From: Lasioglossum baleicum
Taxonomy: Eukaryota > Arthropoda > Insecta > Hymenoptera > Halictidae
DNA length: 64,000 bases
Assembly (NCBI RefSeq): GCF_051020765.1
Contig: NC_134935.1
Location: 4,279,579-4,343,578, forward strand
Reading direction: 5' to 3'
The position numbers were made by a program, and so were the translations under genes. The notes beneath the pieces are model-generated. The model worked only from the letters and a program-made list of their open reading frames with translations. It was not told where the DNA came from and made no database searches. The stretch's first letter is position 1; every line of letters begins with the position of its first letter. Positions 60,132 to 64,000 of this stretch are shown in pieces.

Positions 60132-60837
60132 CCCATGGATATAGGAATATTGGGATGAAGGATGTCGTTGCGGGGTGGAAGTCTTTTTCAGGAGGGGACG
60201 AGGTAGAAGAAGTTTGCATCTTTTTCATTGGCTGTGTCCGGCGCAAGCGCAGTACGTCATTATGCATGCATTACATCATGGACATAGGAATAAGGCGACG
60301 GAACATAAACTCTTACTTTAGGCGAGGGGTGTGAAGCCACTTCCGGGGAGCGAGGAGCACGGTCACGTGGTACTCTGATGTCCAACTAGTAATTGGTTCT
60401 AGCACATATGCACGAAATTTGAAGATGAGACTTTTAGTTTGTTAATAATTATAAATTACGATAGAATATTTTCAATAAAATAAAGAAACAAAGTGTTTTA
60501 TTTATAAATGCATGTCAAAATTAAACGGTCAAAAGTTAGAATCTATAGATATGAAAAATCTTATCTGTTTGGTATTTAATTTTACAAATACATAAAACAT
60601 TGTTATTTAGAAATAGGAATAACTAGGATATTATCTTTTACTTTTCTGCACTGAAGAATGTGATTTAACGAATGTGCAACAGTATATAACTGATCACTAT
60701 ATAAGTAAATATCGGTTAGTTTTATAATGAAATATCAAAAATGTCATAAAATGCTAATCCAATTACTTAAATATTAAATTGTACAATTGTTAATATCTAT
60801 TGCATAAAAGGGATTAGGATGTATCTATATCTATATA
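60132..60837. other. Non-coding stretch, AT-rich
   Basis: The first 250 bases are GC-moderate with no homologue in the window; the rest is strongly AT-rich. No gene recognised. Confidence 0.5.
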
Positions 60838-61236
60838 TCTATATAATAAAAATCAAATGCTGTTTGTTGGTCACGACATCACGGGAGAATGGCTGGACCG
60901 ATTTGGCTAATATTTTTTTTTAAATGTTCCTTGTAGTCCGAATCAGGTTTTTAGATTTTAAAAAATTGGGAAAGTATCACGGAAAAATGGAAAATTCGGG
61001 AAAAACTAAAAGTGCTTTTAGAATCATATTTCAATACAACAAAAAAACGAACGTCGTAGCTTTTAATCAATATTTCAATAGAAATTTACATTATCGACGT
61101 CTGTTTGCATTATCGACATTATAAACATTTGCCAGTTTCTTAATTCCGATTACAATTTATTTTGTTACGTATGCAAAAATAAAATGCGTACCACTAACCC
61201 TACTCGCGAAGCTCACGAGCTACAACTCCCCTCTAG
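60838..61236 (+). mobile_element. Small non-autonomous Helitron (about 399 bp)
   Basis: The 5' end reads TCTATATAATAAAAATCAAA and leads into a GGCTGGACCGATTTGGCTAA segment common in insect Helitrons. The 3' side has a short hairpin (AGCTC/GAGCT around 61210-61221) and ends in CTAG (61233-61236) followed by T. The preceding base is A. The exact 5' base is uncertain because of a short TCTATA repeat. Confidence 0.75.
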
Positions 61237-61519
61237 TTATTAATAATTTTCGTAACAAAATTGGGTTTTGTCAATTTTATTATTTAATATATTACATTAT
61301 GTCTATAATGTAATGTCAAAGCGAATGTTCTTAGTTCTTATTAAACTGTTTGTTGACACTTATACCCCTATATATTCTTCCATAACTGTCTTTCAAAATT
61401 TCTTTTCACATCCTTTAGTAAACTAATTGCTCTAGCTTCCCAAAAAAGTTCAAATCGTATAGTACAATATTAAAAAAGTTATCGTCTTCTTTAGAGCGGT
61501 CTTAAACTTTTGTCCGCTA

Positions 61520-61765
61520 CTATATATCTTCTAACATCTGCAATTCTTCAGTCGCTAACATATTCTTGTCCCTCAATGAGTCCAGGATTCCCTTCAAAGA
61601 GCAAATTTTTGATTTCTTTTGTCGAAGGCTTTGCTGCAGATCTTTTATCTTTCTTATATAAAATTTCTTGTGTCTTGCAGTTGTTTTTGAAGGTATTCTT
61701 TTTCCAAAGAGTTTTCCTCTTTCTTCGGTGACATACTTGTAGACTGATCCACAACTAAAAAGCAT
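61520..61765 (-). pseudogene. Possible P-element/THAP-like transposase fragment
   Basis: An 81-codon minus-strand frame contains a basic stretch followed by a heptad-like coiled coil (LQQSLRQKKSKICSLKGIL) and a KNMLATEELQMLEDI tail. In P-element-type and THAP proteins a similar coiled coil with a K(N/D)xL(L/I)x(E/D)E motif follows the THAP zinc finger. No THAP finger (C2CH) is seen upstream, although a pyrimidine-AG acceptor-like site (TTTTTAG) precedes the frame near 61753. The frame ends at a TAG and the catalytic part is not found. The similarity is from memory and modest; a plain host exon or a chance frame is possible. Confidence 0.35.
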
Positions 61766-63007
61766 TAAAAATATAATGCATAAGAAATATTAATTTTGTA
61801 GAAAATTATTAGATATATTATTAGATGTTATAATTTTTTAATGAATTTTAGTGCAAGAAGTTAGCAAGGTTACTAATGAAGTGCTGCTACGAGCCCGATT
61901 CTGTTATTCGGCTGTTTGCGATCCACTTCAATGTCGCTAGTCAAACTGTTGGTCTTAGCTACCGGCCTGCCTGTTAAATTAATAAATACCCACCTGGATA
62001 CGTGGTTATCGATCGAAACCGGGCACTCGGAGTATCGGATGTATACGTCATGCAGATCTGACGGAAAATCCGTATAGGCCGTGAAATATGCGAGTTTCAA
62101 GTTTCCATGCGAGATACGTACTGCTTCGCGTGGGTATGCGTGCTGCAAGTGATATCGGGTAAAAACGACGAGAGACCATTTGTGTTCGAAAGAAATTGTT
62201 CTTCACTTTTTCAGAAGAGGATGCAGGGGGAGTGGTAGGTAGGGGCTGGAGCCCCCTCTCTCTCCCTGCCTTAGAGCACGTGTTCGACCAATTAAAACAG
62301 TCTACATTTTCGACTAATTTTTTACTGACCCTCCTGTTTTGGGACGTTTCCCCAAATATCGATTTTAATTCGATAAAACTCCAATTGTAACAGCAGTTGT
62401 GTTGTGCTCATTGCTCGAGAACGGAGCGAACTTTTGGAACAATTTCATATTTGGCGCATTTAATACACAATCAAACTTGTGGAAAAGCTTTCAGGAAGCT
62501 TGACAAAGCTTTCAAAAAATAGGACATGGAGGCAGACTCGATATACATATGTAGTGCTCGCTGAAACAAATTGCGATGTCGAGTTGAAAGGGTAGAGACC
62601 TAAAATTTAGCAGAATACAGTGAGTCCTCGACTTATGCGAATTCTTGTAAACGAATCAGAAAACCAATTCCGAACTGTAAAATTCGTTTTTCGATTGCCA
62701 GTTTTATTTTGAAAAAACTTCTTTATAGAGGGGACATGCACCTTATTTATTTTTCTTATACTTGGTTTGCAATGAGACGGTGAATCAACCGATTAACCGT
62801 GCGACGACCGTTGTCTTTTCCCTCGGGACGAGCTTACCCGGCTTCCGGGAATATCGATTTTATATTCGATGAAACTCGCCTCGGTCTCCGACGAAGAATT
62901 AATCACTGGCCGGAGCACCCTAATTAAATAAGTCCCTCTAATACTCTTCCACGGGGCTCGATTCCCGTTCGTGCTTCACCGGCCGCATCCCCGGCGCACC
63001 TAAATCG

Positions 63008-63023
63008 ACGCCGCGCCGCGCCG
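63008..63023. repeat. GCGCC pentamer tract
   Basis: About three units; the last clear tract in the window. Confidence 0.8.
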
Positions 63024-64000
63024 GCAGATAAAGAGAAGTTTGCTCTCGCACGGAAAAGTATCGAAATTAATTTTTCACATTTCCTCCCGGGCAGCGCGTT
63101 TGATCCCCGATAAATTAAAGGTCGAGATCAGGAAATTTCACCCGTGCCGTTTCTTTTCCGCCGCATAGAACCGGGTTTATCGAGTTTTCCCTCGTAGCAT
63201 CACAGAGCATCGGAACCAACGATGAGGAAATTGATAGTAAAAAGTTGAACAAACAGTATCGGGATCGGCCACTGCGTCGGTGGATCCCGTTTTTAACTCA
63301 CAGCGCGATCTGTTTGATCCCCAACGAGATATTAATTTGTTATTAGCAGTTCTACGTGTTTTCCAGGAGAGATAACGGTTTTTATGTTGTTTCATTTTGC
63401 TTCTCGTTTGTATTCGTTTAACGTTGCGAGGAAACCTAGGAGTTTCAAACAGTACAAAGATTTAAAGTAATTTTCAATTGTATTTTAAGTTATCTAACAA
63501 TAAGACGGAAAGAAATTCGTAAGTGGCCCCTGTGTCTCGCAATGGAGATCAACAGCGCGTCGGACCAGTTACACTTGCCGTGCTGCAAAAAGGACTCGTG
63601 GCGTCGAAACGTTATTCGAGGCTGAAGAACTTCCGATGGCGAGACGCATTAAGACAAGTCCAATATGTCTGAGTGTCGGCGTGCCGGCACCATTGCACAA
63701 AACGCTTCGCCCGCGACTTGCTCAATTATCGGTCGTCTCTGTCCCCGGCAAACGAGGGCGCAGCTTCGCGATGGCCACGTAATTTCATTTTTTGCTGGCC
63801 GAATGGCGTGAGACACGAGTATTAGCGGTGTCAGAAAGTTGAAGGAGCAGAGCCGTGCGCCACACGCCGAAAGTAATAGAAACGATAACTTTCCACTCCC
63901 GAAACTTTCCTGTCGGGATTTATGGTCGGTTCGATTGCGGCCAAGTTCGAGGCATTAAGCCCGCGCCCGAACAATTTTTTTATCGTCCCGAACAACGGGC

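Larger units (their letters stand above)
61237..64000. other. Mostly non-coding stretch to window end
   Basis: Apart from the frame at 61520-61765 no gene is recognised. A GCGCC tract lies at 63008-63023. Remaining frames (for example 61873-62148 and 63177-63395, both -) show no motif. Confidence 0.5.

Noticed and set aside
1..64000. CRISPR array, operon or prokaryotic island
   Set aside because: No regularly spaced repeats with unique spacers and no compact gene arrays; all structure fits eukaryotic nuclear DNA.
1..64000. tRNA, 5S rRNA and well-known insect miRNAs
   Set aside because: I looked for box-B-like GGTTCGA motifs in cloverleaf context and for mature sequences such as let-7, bantam, miR-1 and miR-8; none were found by eye. 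A covariance-model scan would be decisive.

Overview
This window looks like a gene-poor stretch of an insect nuclear genome, most likely hymenopteran (ant, bee or wasp). That placement is an inference from three things: AT-rich DNA with frequent CpG, patchy GC content, and a mobile-element mix of Tc1/mariner, hAT, Helitron, I-type non-LTR and a solo LTR. I recognise no complete host protein-coding gene, rRNA, tRNA, known miRNA or CRISPR. Most open frames are short, overlap on both strands and look like chance frames. What can be supported directly is a dense set of mobile-element relics, many with exact ends and target-site duplications (TSDs) readable in the sequence.

Layout. 0-16.9 kb: unique DNA with two TA-flanked inverted-repeat elements (4219-4980; 9641-9907), a hAT-type MITE with 8-bp TSD (11591-11928) and an AT-rich hairpin (12229-12441). 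16.9-19.5 kb: 5'-truncated I-like non-LTR retrotransposon (RT end, RNase H, zinc knuckle, A-tail) whose RNase H region is split by a Tc1 remnant. 21.7-22.3 kb: foldback element between TTAA sites. 25.5-26.2 kb: two hAT elements whose TSDs share one base. 27.1-28.1 kb: a terminal-inverted-repeat (TIR) element of unknown type. 30.9-33.5 kb: a diverged tandem array containing a TIR element, which contains a solo LTR with 5-bp TSD. 35.6-39.4 kb: three TA-flanked non-autonomous elements.

42.5-44.6 kb is GC-rich with purine/pyrimidine tracts. It is the best candidate for a promoter or 5' exon, and it holds a short ATG frame ending at a good splice donor. 45.2-47.1 kb: a Tc1 element with broken DD34E transposase inserted in a short repeat; an unoccupied copy of that repeat lies at 59981-60131 and confirms the insertion site. 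Further right come a larger member of the 9.6-kb MITE family (47845-48381), a Helitron keeping an N-terminal ORF (49830-50802), a degenerate Tc3-like element (52020-53616), a third MITE copy (56867-57249), a degenerate 16-bp tandem repeat (57303-57415), a small Helitron (60838-61236) and a possible P/THAP-like fragment (61520-61765).

A separate signal is a GC-rich pentamer, GCGCC/GGCGC, in short tandem tracts at about ten unrelated places. No operon or multi-gene system is visible. The window reads as intergenic or intronic DNA shaped by repeated transposon insertion. Family labels rest on motifs, TIRs and TSDs read by eye; no database search was possible.
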